From NCBI GenBank assembly GCA_021799495.1, contig JAJZAI010000040.1, forward strand, positions 1 to 32,627: a stretch of DNA of 32,627 nt, in the 5' to 3' direction. Below the pieces are notes generated by a model that did no database searches, was not told where the DNA came from, and saw only the letters and a program-made list of their open reading frames with translations. Position numbers and translations under genes: made by a program. Every line of letters begins with the position of its first letter. The first letter of the stretch is position 1. Of the stretch, positions 7,866 to 17,852 are shown in pieces. This DNA is from Deltaproteobacteria bacterium. Lineage in GTDB: Bacteria > Desulfobacterota > Binatia > Binatales > Binataceae.

Positions 7866-8765
7866 GTGCCGGAAAGCGCATGGCGTCATCCGATCGCTTA
7901 CGTTCTCAACCGGATGGTGAGGTTCGCCGCGAACCTGTTGTCCAAGCCGGTGGCGAGCTACACGCTTTCCATTCCCAACGATCTCGCGCAGCTCGTTCGG
8001 ATCATACGCAAGGGCGACGTGCTACTGGTCGAGGGCAACGAACGGATCAGCGAAGTAATCAAGTTTCTCACGCAGAGCTCGTGGTCGCATTCGGCGCTGT
8101 ATGTCGGCGACGAAGCGGTCAGGCGCGATCCGTCGTTGCGCGGGAAATTCGGCGATGACGCCGACCATCTGGTGGTCGAAGCGCTGGTGAAAGACGGGGT
8201 CGTGCTGACGCCACTGGCGAGTTACCGGGAATTCAATATTCGCCTGTGCCGTCCGTGGGGCTTGACGCCTGCCGATCAGCAAGAGGTCGTGAACTACGCC
8301 CTTGAGAATGTCGGCAAGCAATACGATCTGCGCAACCTGTTCGACCTCGCGCGTTATTTTTTGCCGGTGAGTATCGTGCCGGCGCGACTGCGGCGCCAAG
8401 CGCTCGAGTTCGGCAGCACGAACCCGACCCGGCTGATCTGTTCGAGCCTGATCGCCGAGTGTTTCGCGCGGGTGCGCTTTCCGATCGTGCCGCGTTTCGA
8501 GCCGCTGCCGCCGGAATTCACGCCGCCGCGCCCACGCCGGGCGCTGGGGCTAGTATGGCGAAGAGGAGCGGAAAAAGCGCCGCGCGACGCGATGCGGCGA
8601 GTGGCCTCGACGCTGATCACGCCGCGCGATTTCGACTTGTCTCCATATTTTGCGATCGTGAAATTCAACGTTATCGAAGGTTCGCGATTTGACTATCACA
8701 AGCTGCTCTGGATCGAGGAGCCGGCGGCGGGCGCGGATTCCGAACCGCGGGAAAAGAGCGCTTGA
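7866..8765 (+). CDS. YiiX-like permuted papain-fold amidohydrolase/acyltransferase
   Basis: This 299-residue protein belongs to the circularly permuted NlpC/P60 group (YiiX/YaeF, LRAT-like), in which the catalytic His precedes the Cys. The central domain (about 40-215) shows KGDVLLVEGNERISEVIKFL, then SSWSHSALYVGD with His75, a conserved acidic VVEAL near 103-107, GKQYD, and the nucleophile region LICSSLIAECF with Cys192. This spacing matches YiiX relatives, which are thought to hydrolyse or transfer acyl or peptide bonds. The N-terminus has no classical signal, though residues 10-35 are moderately hydrophobic. The C-terminal about 80 residues are unassigned. GTG 7866 follows a TGAGGA site very closely, and an ATG at 7914 is the alternative. 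Its partner could be the small gene just downstream. Confidence 0.75.
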   Translation: MPESAWRHPIAYVLNRMVRFAANLLSKPVASYTLSIPNDLAQLVRIIRKGDVLLVEGNERISEVIKFLTQSSWSHSALYVGDEAVRRDPSLRGKFGDDADHLVVEALVKDGVVLTPLASYREFNIRLCRPWGLTPADQQEVVNYALENVGKQYDLRNLFDLARYFLPVSIVPARLRRQALEFGSTNPTRLICSSLIAECFARVRFPIVPRFEPLPPEFTPPRPRRALGLVWRRGAEKAPRDAMRRVASTLITPRDFDLSPYFAIVKFNVIEGSRFDYHKLLWIEEPAAGADSEPREKSA

Positions 8766-8844
8766 TGAATGGTTTGGAGCGGTGTGCGGTTTGAGCTAAC
8801 GTCAAGCCGATACGGCCAGAGCGGCGCGAACCAAGGAGCGGAAG

Positions 8845-9126
8845 TTGGCACAGCAAGAGGAACGGAGCGAAACCCGGCGCGAATCGCTGGAAAAAACGAT
8901 CGCCAAAATCCTTCACCGTTACTGCAATTTCGGCTGGGCCAATTACTATATTCCGGGCGAAAAATTTCCGAGCCTGATCGAAGAATTGGTCGAGGTCGCA
9001 AGTCCGGCGGGCGAGGCCGGCCACGAGGAATTGGTGCGGTTTTTCCTGCGCACGCAGCGCATCGCTTCGGCGCAGGACCGCGCGGCCCGGCTGGAAGCGG
9101 AATTCTCCGTTTACCGTAAAAGTTGA
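8845..9126 (+). CDS. Small hypothetical protein, 93 residues, TTG start
   Basis: I do not recognise a family. The start is set by an ideal ribosome site, AAGGAG at 8833-8838, 6 bases before TTG 8845. The product is soluble, charged and mostly helical: a Glu/Arg-rich start (AQQEERSETRRESLEKTIAKIL), an aromatic segment (CNFGWANYYIPGEKFPSLIEEL near 27-48) and a second amphipathic helix to the end. The aromatic patch looks conserved-protein-like rather than random. It follows the YiiX-like gene by 79 bases on the same strand and precedes a separate promoter for the rhodanese operon, so it most likely belongs with the upstream gene. Confidence 0.6.
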   Translation: MAQQEERSETRRESLEKTIAKILHRYCNFGWANYYIPGEKFPSLIEELVEVASPAGEAGHEELVRFFLRTQRIASAQDRAARLEAEFSVYRKS

Positions 9127-9182
9127 ACCGCCGCCGGGCGGAAATCGCCCGCTTGCGCGGCGCGCGCTGAATCTTGCGCGCG

Positions 9183-9191
9183 TGCTAAAAT
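9183..9191 (+). promoter_or_regulatory. Putative extended -10 promoter of the rhodanese-ligA run
   Basis: The bases TGCTAAAAT form an extended -10 (TGn plus TAAAAT, five of six to consensus) 22 bases before the rhodanese ATG. No good -35 is seen at 17 bp, which is acceptable for an extended -10 element. The assignment is by pattern only. Confidence 0.35.
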
Positions 9192-9212
9192 CCAACAGCG
9201 AGGGAATCGAAA

Positions 9213-9653
9213 ATGCCGATCAAGCAGGCCGAGCCCGCTCAGGCTCATGGGATTTTGCGCGCGAATCCGGACGCGATCTATCTGGACGTCCGGACGGAGG
9301 GCGAATTCGCCGCGGGCCATCCGGAGGGCGCGCTCAACGTGCCCGTCGTATTTATCAAGGGGCCGGGGCAAATGGAGCCGAATCCCGATTTCGCCGCGGT
9401 GGTCGAGAAAGTTTTGCCGAAAGCGGCGCAACTGGTCGTCGGATGCATGGCGGGCGGACGCTCCCAGCGCGCCTGCGAGATACTGGAAGAATGCGGCTAT
9501 GCCGACCTGACCAACGTGCGCGGCGGCTATGGCGGCGCCCGGGACGCGAGCGGCGCGGTCGTGGTGGTCGGATGGCGCGATGCCGGGTTGCCGGTGAGTC
9601 AGGAGACGGGCGATAAGAGTTACGCGGCGTTGCGGAGCAAGGCGGGCCGCTGA
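9213..9653 (+). CDS. Rhodanese-like sulfurtransferase domain protein
   Basis: This single-domain rhodanese of 146 residues should carry a persulfide on Cys78. The domain runs from DAIYLDVRTEGEFAAGHPEGA (20-40) to the active-site loop CMAGGRS (78-84), a six-residue loop after the Cys as in thiosulfate:cyanide or polysulfide sulfurtransferases. VRGGYGGAR follows, and then a longer C-terminal tail (112-146). No signal peptide is present, so it acts in the cytoplasm. Its TGA shares a base with the ATG of the next gene (TGATG), which indicates translational coupling. An MBL-fold hydrolase lies two genes downstream, and rhodanese/MBL partners often work in persulfide or sulfide oxidation. That link is inference here. 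Confidence 0.87.
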   Translation: MPIKQAEPAQAHGILRANPDAIYLDVRTEGEFAAGHPEGALNVPVVFIKGPGQMEPNPDFAAVVEKVLPKAAQLVVGCMAGGRSQRACEILEECGYADLTNVRGGYGGARDASGAVVVVGWRDAGLPVSQETGDKSYAALRSKAGR

Positions 9654-10300
9654 TGCCGATCCGGCTGACGAGGATTTATACGCGCTCGGGCGACAAGGGG
9701 CTGACCGGCCTGGTCGGCGGGGAGCGCGTGCCGAAAGAGAGCGATCGGCTCGAAGCGTACGGCACAATCGATGAGCTGAACTCGATCGTCGGCATCGTGC
9801 GGACTTATCTTCCCGGATATCGCGAACGGCTGGGCGGCGATTTCGACTGGTATGCCGAGATGTTGCGGCGGATCCAGAACGAATTGTTCGATGTCGGCAG
9901 CGAGCTGGCGACGCCGGTTGGCGCTGAATATCCGGGGATGCATCGGATGGGCGAGGGCGAGGTCGAAGCGCTCGAACACGAAATGGATCGGATGCAGGAA
10001 GCGCTCGAGCCGCTGAAATCCTTCACGCTGCCGGGCGGCGGCGTGTTGAACGCGTTTTTGCACCAGGCGCGAACGGTCTGTCGGCGGGCGGAACGGGTCG
10101 GATGGCGGCTTAATCGCGAAACGCCGATCAACGAAAATCTGCTGAAGTATATCAACCGGCTGAGCGACCATCTGTTCGTGCAATCGCGATGGGTCGCGAA
10201 GCGGCTCGGCGAACCGGAATTTCTTTGGGATCGCGGGTTGCGGCTGGATCCGCGGGAACCGCGCGCGGCGCGGCGCAAAAACGCCGAACGCGGCGATTAG
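9653..10300 (+). CDS. ATP:cob(I)alamin adenosyltransferase, PduO type
   Basis: This enzyme moves the adenosyl group of ATP onto cob(I)alamin to make adenosylcobalamin. The PduO/MMAB signature is clear. The N-terminal ATP loop TRIYTRSGDKGLTGLVGGERV (5-25) is followed by KESDRLEAYGTIDELNS (28-44), and the C-terminal helix contains the Arg-rich ARTVCRRAERVGW with NRLSDHLFVQSRW. Length (215) is slightly above the usual 185-195 owing to a basic tail (PRAARRKNAERGD). It overlaps the rhodanese stop by one base. No cobalamin riboswitch was seen upstream, and no B12-dependent mutase is in the window, so the consumer enzyme (for example methylmalonyl-CoA mutase) must be elsewhere. Confidence 0.93.
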   Translation: MPIRLTRIYTRSGDKGLTGLVGGERVPKESDRLEAYGTIDELNSIVGIVRTYLPGYRERLGGDFDWYAEMLRRIQNELFDVGSELATPVGAEYPGMHRMGEGEVEALEHEMDRMQEALEPLKSFTLPGGGVLNAFLHQARTVCRRAERVGWRLNRETPINENLLKYINRLSDHLFVQSRWVAKRLGEPEFLWDRGLRLDPREPRAARRKNAERGD

Positions 10301-10344
10301 GTCGCGGGCGGAGAGTCCGGGGAAGATCAGGAGCGTTTCAGTCG

Positions 10345-13362
<3,018 letters not shown>

Positions 13363-13390
13363 CGGTTTGCCGGGCGCTGGCGTTATCCCT

Positions 13391-13418
13391 TTAACTTACG
13401 TGCGTCATTAGCTATAGT
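13391..13418 (+). promoter_or_regulatory. Putative sigma-70-type promoter of korAB
   Basis: TTAACT (13391-13396, four of six to the -35 consensus) and TATAGT (13413-13418, five of six to the -10 consensus) are separated by 16 bp. It sits in the only AT-rich part of the 147-base gap between acyP and korA and overlaps the palindrome described next. Confidence 0.4.
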
Positions 13419-13440
13419 TTTAGATCGACATCTAAACTAT
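13414..13440. promoter_or_regulatory. Palindromic operator candidate upstream of korA
   Basis: Arms ATAGTTTTAGAT (13414-13425) and ATCTAAACTAT (13430-13440) are reverse complements apart from one extra T in the left arm, with spacer CGAC. The core TAGAT-N4-ATCTA is perfect. It overlaps the putative -10 box, where a repressor would act. As RNA it would be a weak AT-rich hairpin without a U tract, so a DNA operator is more likely than a terminator for acyP. Confidence 0.45.
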
Positions 13441-13452
13441 CGGTCCAGCTAA

Positions 13453-13474
13453 CGCATCGCGATTCCGCGATGCG
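13453..13474 (+). promoter_or_regulatory. Perfect 9-bp hairpin in the korA leader
   Basis: CGCATCGCG, loop ATTC, CGCGATGCG lies between the palindrome and the ribosome site (AGAGGAG at 13492-13498). It is GC-rich and very stable, and would form in the korA mRNA leader about 35 bases before the ATG. It could protect the 5' end, act as a second operator, or attenuate transcription; there is no U tract after it. Confidence 0.4.
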
Positions 13475-13509
13475 CGCGGGCTGTCAGCCAAAGAGGAGTA
13501 TCGAGGGAA

Positions 13510-15408
13510 ATGGCTCTACCACCTGAGGCGGCTGGACACGCCGCCGAGTCCTCAGGTCTCGGAGGCGGCGCCGCCGCGAAGCCGCATGCGCGGCGCGACA
13601 GCGTCGTAATCCGTTTTGCGGGCGACTCGGGTGACGGGATGCAGTTGGCGGGGATGCAGTTCACCGCCGAATCCGCGCTGGCGGGTAATGATATCGCCAC
13701 GCTGCCCGACTTTCCGGCGGAAATCCGCGCTCCCGCGGGCACGATCGCCGGCGTAAGCGGCTTTCAGCTCAATTTTTCGAGCCGCGAGGTCTTTACCGCC
13801 GGCGACGAGCCGAATGTGCTGGTCGCGATGAATCCGGCGGCGCTCAAGGCGAATCTGGATGATCTGCCTCCGAACGGCGTCATCATCGTCGATCGCGAAG
13901 CGTTCAGCGAGGCGAACGTCAAGCGGGCGGGGTATGCCTCAAACCCTCTGACCGACCATTCGCTGGACAAATTCCAGGTATTTCAGGTCGACGTTACGAA
14001 ACTGACGACGGCGGCCTTGCACAGCACAGGGCTGAACAATCGCGCGGTCTTCCGCTGCCGAAATATGTTCGTGCTCGGGATGCTGTCGTGGCTGTTCCAG
14101 CGCCCGATCGAGAGCACCGAGCGCTGGCTCGAGGGACGCTTCAAGAAGACGCCGGAATTGCTGAACGCCAATCTGATGGCGTTGAAAGCCGGATTCAATT
14201 ACGGCGACACGACCGAGATGTTCGCGAGTTCGTACGAGGTGCAACCGGCGAAGATCGTTCCGGGCCTCTATCGCAACATCACCGGCAACGCAGCGACCGC
14301 GCTCGGCTTCGTCGCGGCCTCCGTGAAATGCGGTCTTCCGCTGTTCCTTGGCTCATACCCGATCACGCCGGCGAGCGACGTGTTGCACGAACTCGCGGCG
14401 TTCAAGAACTTCGGCGTTTATACGTTCCAGGCCGAAGACGAAATCGCCGGGGTGAGTTCGGCGATCGGCGCGGCGTTCGGCGGCGCGATCGCGCTCACCA
14501 CCACGTCGGGGCCCGGGATGAACCTCAAGGCCGAAGCGATCGGTCTTGCGGTGAAAACCGAATTGCCGATGGTGATCACGGACATTCAACGCGCGGGTCC
14601 GTCCACGGGGATGCCAACCAAGCCGGAACAGGCGGACCTGCTGATGGCGATGTACGGCCGGCATGGCGAATCGCCGATTCCGATTATCGCGGCGTCAACG
14701 CCGGCCGATTGCTTCGAGTGCGCGTATGAAGCGGTCCGGCTCGCGGTCAAATACATGACGCCGGTGATTCTGCTTACGGATGGACAACTGGCCAACGGCG
14801 CGGAGCCGTGGTTGCTGCCGGACGTAAGCAAGCTGGCGCCGATTAAAGTCGAATTCGCGTCGAATCCGGACGGATTCCTTCCATATAAGCGCGATCCCGA
14901 AACGCTCTCGCGTCCATGGGCGGTGCCTGGCACGCCCGGCCTGGAGCATCGGATCGGCGGACTTTCGAGCGAGGATCAGACCGGCAACGTCAGTTATTCT
15001 CCCGCCAATAACGAACTGATGGTGCGGACGCGGGCGCGCAAGATTACGGGAATCGTTCGTGAAATTCCGCCTACGTCAATCTTTGGCGACGTCAACGGCG
15101 GCGAGTTGGTTGTGCTCGGATGGGGATCGACCTACGGCTCCGTGCGCGAGGCGGTCAAGCAGTTGCGGGACAAGGGCAAGAGCGTTTCGCATATTCATCT
15201 GCGCTACCTCAATCCGCTGCCCGCGGACCTCGGCGGCCAATTGCGCAAATTCAAGAAAGTCATGGTCGCCGAGATGAACATGGGACAACTGCTCAAGCTG
15301 GTGCGCGCCGATTATCTGATTGACGCGATTGGCTGCAACAAGATCCAGGGACGCCCGTTCAAGGTCAACGAGCTGATCAACCGGATCTCGCGATCGTTGG
15401 AGGGCTGA
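13510..15408 (+). CDS. korA: 2-oxoacid:ferredoxin oxidoreductase, fused gamma-alpha subunit
   Basis: This is the large subunit of a two-gene 2-oxoglutarate (or related 2-oxoacid) ferredoxin oxidoreductase, which oxidatively decarboxylates the acid to acyl-CoA and reduces ferredoxin. The 632 residues start with the gamma domain (VIRFAGDSGDGMQLAGMQF near 35-53, through about 220). The alpha domain follows with GSYPITPASDVLHELA (near 281-296) and SGPGMNLKAEAIGLAVKTELP, as in KorA of actinobacteria and Aquificales. No ferredoxin-like delta domain is present. The first 30 residues are an Ala/Gly-rich extension. korB begins immediately after the stop. The enzyme probably replaces or supplements the 2-oxoglutarate dehydrogenase complex in the TCA cycle; pyruvate cannot be excluded as substrate. 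Confidence 0.93.
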   Translation: MALPPEAAGHAAESSGLGGGAAAKPHARRDSVVIRFAGDSGDGMQLAGMQFTAESALAGNDIATLPDFPAEIRAPAGTIAGVSGFQLNFSSREVFTAGDEPNVLVAMNPAALKANLDDLPPNGVIIVDREAFSEANVKRAGYASNPLTDHSLDKFQVFQVDVTKLTTAALHSTGLNNRAVFRCRNMFVLGMLSWLFQRPIESTERWLEGRFKKTPELLNANLMALKAGFNYGDTTEMFASSYEVQPAKIVPGLYRNITGNAATALGFVAASVKCGLPLFLGSYPITPASDVLHELAAFKNFGVYTFQAEDEIAGVSSAIGAAFGGAIALTTTSGPGMNLKAEAIGLAVKTELPMVITDIQRAGPSTGMPTKPEQADLLMAMYGRHGESPIPIIAASTPADCFECAYEAVRLAVKYMTPVILLTDGQLANGAEPWLLPDVSKLAPIKVEFASNPDGFLPYKRDPETLSRPWAVPGTPGLEHRIGGLSSEDQTGNVSYSPANNELMVRTRARKITGIVREIPPTSIFGDVNGGELVVLGWGSTYGSVREAVKQLRDKGKSVSHIHLRYLNPLPADLGGQLRKFKKVMVAEMNMGQLLKLVRADYLIDAIGCNKIQGRPFKVNELINRISRSLEG

Positions 15409-15414
15409 TTGGCG

Positions 15415-16413
15415 ATGGCTACGGCGCTTACGCGAAAAGATTTCGTTTCCGATCAGGAAGTGCGCTGGTGTCCGGGATGCGGCGACTACGCGATTCTGGC
15501 GCAGGTGCAGAAGATCATGCCGGAGTTTGGAATTCCGCGCGAAAACGTGGTGTTTATCTCCGGCATTGGATGCTCGAGCCGGTTTCCGTATTACATGAAC
15601 ACGTACGGATTCCATACCATCCATGGCCGCGCTCCGGCGATCGCGACCGGGCTCAAGGTTACGCGCCCCGACCTTGACGTGTGGGTGGTGACCGGCGACG
15701 GCGACGGCCTGTCGATCGGCGGCAATCATCTGATTCACGCCCTCAGGCGCAATATCGACCTCAACATCCTGCTCTTCAACAATCAAATTTACGGCTTGAC
15801 CAAGGGGCAGTATTCGCCGACTTCCGAGGTCGGCAAGGTGACGAAATCGTCCCCGATGGGTTCGGTCGATTTTCCGTTCAACCCGATTACGATCGCGTTG
15901 GGAGCGAATGCGACCTTCGTCGCCCGTTCCGTCGATGTCGAACAGAAACATCTGGGCGATACGCTTAAGCGCGCGCACAGCCATCGCGGCGCATCGTTCG
16001 TCGAGATATTGCAGAACTGCAACATCTTCAACGACGGCGCGTTCAACGACGTTACGGACAAGGCGATCAAAGCCGACCATCAGTTGGTGCTTGAGCATGG
16101 CAAGCCGCTGATTTTCGGCAAGAATCGCGACAAGGGCGTCAGGATGAGCGGCAACCGGCCCGAGGTCGTGACGCTGGGCAACGGCGTGACCGAGGCCGAT
16201 TTGATCGTTCATGACGAGACAAATCTCGCGCTGGCGTTCATGCTCGGAAACTTACAGGCGCCGCTGCCGACGCCAATCGGCGTTTTCTACGCGACCAGCA
16301 GGCCGACCTACGACGCCGCGATGAATGCGCAGATGGCCGAAGCGCGCGCGAAGCAGGGCGAGGGCAATCTCGCGGATCTGCTGAAACGCGGCGATACCTG
16401 GACCGTCAACTGA
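15415..16413 (+). CDS. korB: 2-oxoacid:ferredoxin oxidoreductase, beta subunit
   Basis: KorB holds thiamine diphosphate and a [4Fe-4S] cluster and works with KorA. The TPP motif runs from GDGDGLSIGGNHLIHALRRN to the paired Asn in LLFNNQIYGLTKGQ. Likely cluster ligands are the two Cys of WCPGCGDY near the N-terminus, the Cys of GIGCSSRFPYY and the Cys of ILQNCNIFND. Length is about 332 residues, normal for the two-subunit enzymes. ATG 15415 is chosen over an in-frame TTG at 15409 because GGAGGG (15399-15404), inside the korA end, is better spaced for it. The gene ends 27 bases before a strong terminator, which closes the operon. Confidence 0.93.
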   Translation: MATALTRKDFVSDQEVRWCPGCGDYAILAQVQKIMPEFGIPRENVVFISGIGCSSRFPYYMNTYGFHTIHGRAPAIATGLKVTRPDLDVWVVTGDGDGLSIGGNHLIHALRRNIDLNILLFNNQIYGLTKGQYSPTSEVGKVTKSSPMGSVDFPFNPITIALGANATFVARSVDVEQKHLGDTLKRAHSHRGASFVEILQNCNIFNDGAFNDVTDKAIKADHQLVLEHGKPLIFGKNRDKGVRMSGNRPEVVTLGNGVTEADLIVHDETNLALAFMLGNLQAPLPTPIGVFYATSRPTYDAAMNAQMAEARAKQGEGNLADLLKRGDTWTVN

Positions 16414-16440
16414 TCGCTGTTTAGCGCGCTGCGAACATAA

Positions 16441-16476
16441 AAATCCCACGGCCAAAACGGCCGTGGGATTTTTTTT
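16441..16476. terminator. Strong bidirectional intrinsic terminator after korB
   Basis: A perfect 13-bp stem (AAATCCCACGGCC, 16441-16453, pairing with 16459-16471) has loop AAAAC and runs into eight T in all. A run of A precedes the left arm, so it also reads as a terminator for the minus strand. It lies between korB and the convergent amidohydrolase gene and can serve both. Confidence 0.93.
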
Positions 16477-16512
16477 CAGTCCGAACGGAAGCCGCGTGGG
16501 AGGAATCAAGAA

Positions 16513-17685
16513 TCAGAATTTCAAATTGTACGCGCGGATCACATTCTCGCCGAGCAATTTAGCGCGCGGCGCCGGCGGAAGTTTTTCGGCGGCTTCTTCG
16601 AGTTCTTCTAGGTAATTGCCGGTATGGTCGGGATGCGGGAAATCGGAAGCCCAGAAAAAACGGTCTTCGCCGCACAGTTCCATCATCGAAGGCAGCGCAT
16701 GTTCATCGGGATCGGCCGAAACCCAGATGTTTTTTCTGAAGTAGGCGCTCGGGCGTTCCTTTAGCGGCAGGCTGCGGCCGATGACGCTGTCGTAAACCGC
16801 GTCCATGCGATCGAACCAATAGCTGGTCCAGCCGGCGCCGACCTCGAGAATTATGATCTTGAGCTTCGGGAAGCGATCGAACGTTCCGTACTGAAAGAAG
16901 CTTGCGAGCGCATGCCGGCTCGCGTCCGACGCGGTCACATTGAGGAAAAAATGCTGCTTGCGCACATGGTCGAGCGCGTAGCGACCGGGCAGCGCCCATT
17001 GCGGTTCCAGCGATACGTGAATGCCGATCGGCACGTCGAGTTCCTGCGCCTTGGCGAACAGCACGTCGTGATCCGGATGAGCGTGCGGCTTGCGAGTCAT
17101 TGTGAATTGCACCACCCATCCGCCCTTGCATCCCGCTTTGACGGCGCGCTCCAGCTCCGCCGCCGCGGCGGCGGGATCGCCCAGCGAGAGGTGGGCGACG
17201 GGAATCAGCCGCGACGGATTCTCGCCGCACCAGTCGACGATCCAGCGATTGTACGCGCGCGTCATCGCCTGCGCGTAATCGGCGTTTTCGCACTCCGTCT
17301 CCCAGGTCAGCGCGAGGCTTGGGTAAATGATGGCGGCGCGCAGGTTTTCGCGATCGAGCCGCGCGACGCGCTCCTTCGCGTCAACCGCGCCGAGCGGCAC
17401 GTTTTCGCCGTACTTGCGGCGCGGATCGAATGAACCTTTTTCGCGAGTCACCTCGCCCATCGCCGCGATATTGCTGAACGTGCCCTTGCGCGAGACTCGC
17501 GACGGACGGCCTTCGATTTCAAGGTATTCGAGGCCTTCATCGTCCTCCTTGATGCGTAGCGCGGCCGCTTTGTAACGAGCTTCGCAATACCGCTCCCACA
17601 GCCGTTTGTCCTCAAGGATGTGCCCGTCGGCGTCAACCGCGTCGGCGTATTTGAGTTTGTGGATGTGTTCGTTGGTTTCGCGCAT
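16513..17685 (-). CDS. Amidohydrolase-2 family (ACMSD-like) metal-dependent hydrolase
   Basis: The 390-residue protein belongs to the TIM-barrel amidohydrolase group related to 2-amino-3-carboxymuconate semialdehyde decarboxylase and 6-methylsalicylate/gamma-resorcylate decarboxylases. The N-terminal metal motif is DADGHILED (18-26), a D-x-D-x-H variant of the usual HxH. Later landmarks are GIHVSLEPQWALPG with a metal His, LEVGAGWTSYWFDRMDAVY, and WASDFPHPD with the catalytic Asp. Proteins of this type in soil bacteria act on cyclic or aromatic carboxylates by decarboxylation or C-C/C-N hydrolysis; the substrate here is not defined. It lies downstream of an acyl-CoA dehydrogenase on the same strand, with a 167-base gap, and may share its pathway. 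Confidence 0.88.
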   Translation of the reverse strand: MRETNEHIHKLKYADAVDADGHILEDKRLWERYCEARYKAAALRIKEDDEGLEYLEIEGRPSRVSRKGTFSNIAAMGEVTREKGSFDPRRKYGENVPLGAVDAKERVARLDRENLRAAIIYPSLALTWETECENADYAQAMTRAYNRWIVDWCGENPSRLIPVAHLSLGDPAAAAAELERAVKAGCKGGWVVQFTMTRKPHAHPDHDVLFAKAQELDVPIGIHVSLEPQWALPGRYALDHVRKQHFFLNVTASDASRHALASFFQYGTFDRFPKLKIIILEVGAGWTSYWFDRMDAVYDSVIGRSLPLKERPSAYFRKNIWVSADPDEHALPSMMELCGEDRFFWASDFPHPDHTGNYLEELEEAAEKLPPAPRAKLLGENVIRAYNLKF

Positions 17686-17852
17686 GGCTTAGCCTCGATT
17701 CGACTTTGGATTTCGTAACCCGGCTGAATCTGAAGTAGTTCGACAGTGAATTGTTCGTCAAGCGCGCGGAGCGTGTAATCGGAGATTCTCCAAGCGCCGT
17801 CGCGCATCGGCGCGGACTGGCGCGAGGCGCGGCGGAAACGGAATCCGGCCAA

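Noticed and set aside
9213-10300. Cobalamin riboswitch for the adenosyltransferase
   Set aside because: The upstream region is the rhodanese coding sequence and no B12-box-like conserved element was seen.
15076-16212. Minus-strand frame of 378 codons opposite korA/korB
   Set aside because: Antisense of the KorAB coding sequence, no domain recognisable.
17448-17852. Minus-strand frame of 134 codons between the amidohydrolase and the acyl-CoA dehydrogenase
   Set aside because: It overlaps the N-terminal half of the amidohydrolase in another frame, with Ser/Arg/Thr-rich shadow composition; no ribosome site.
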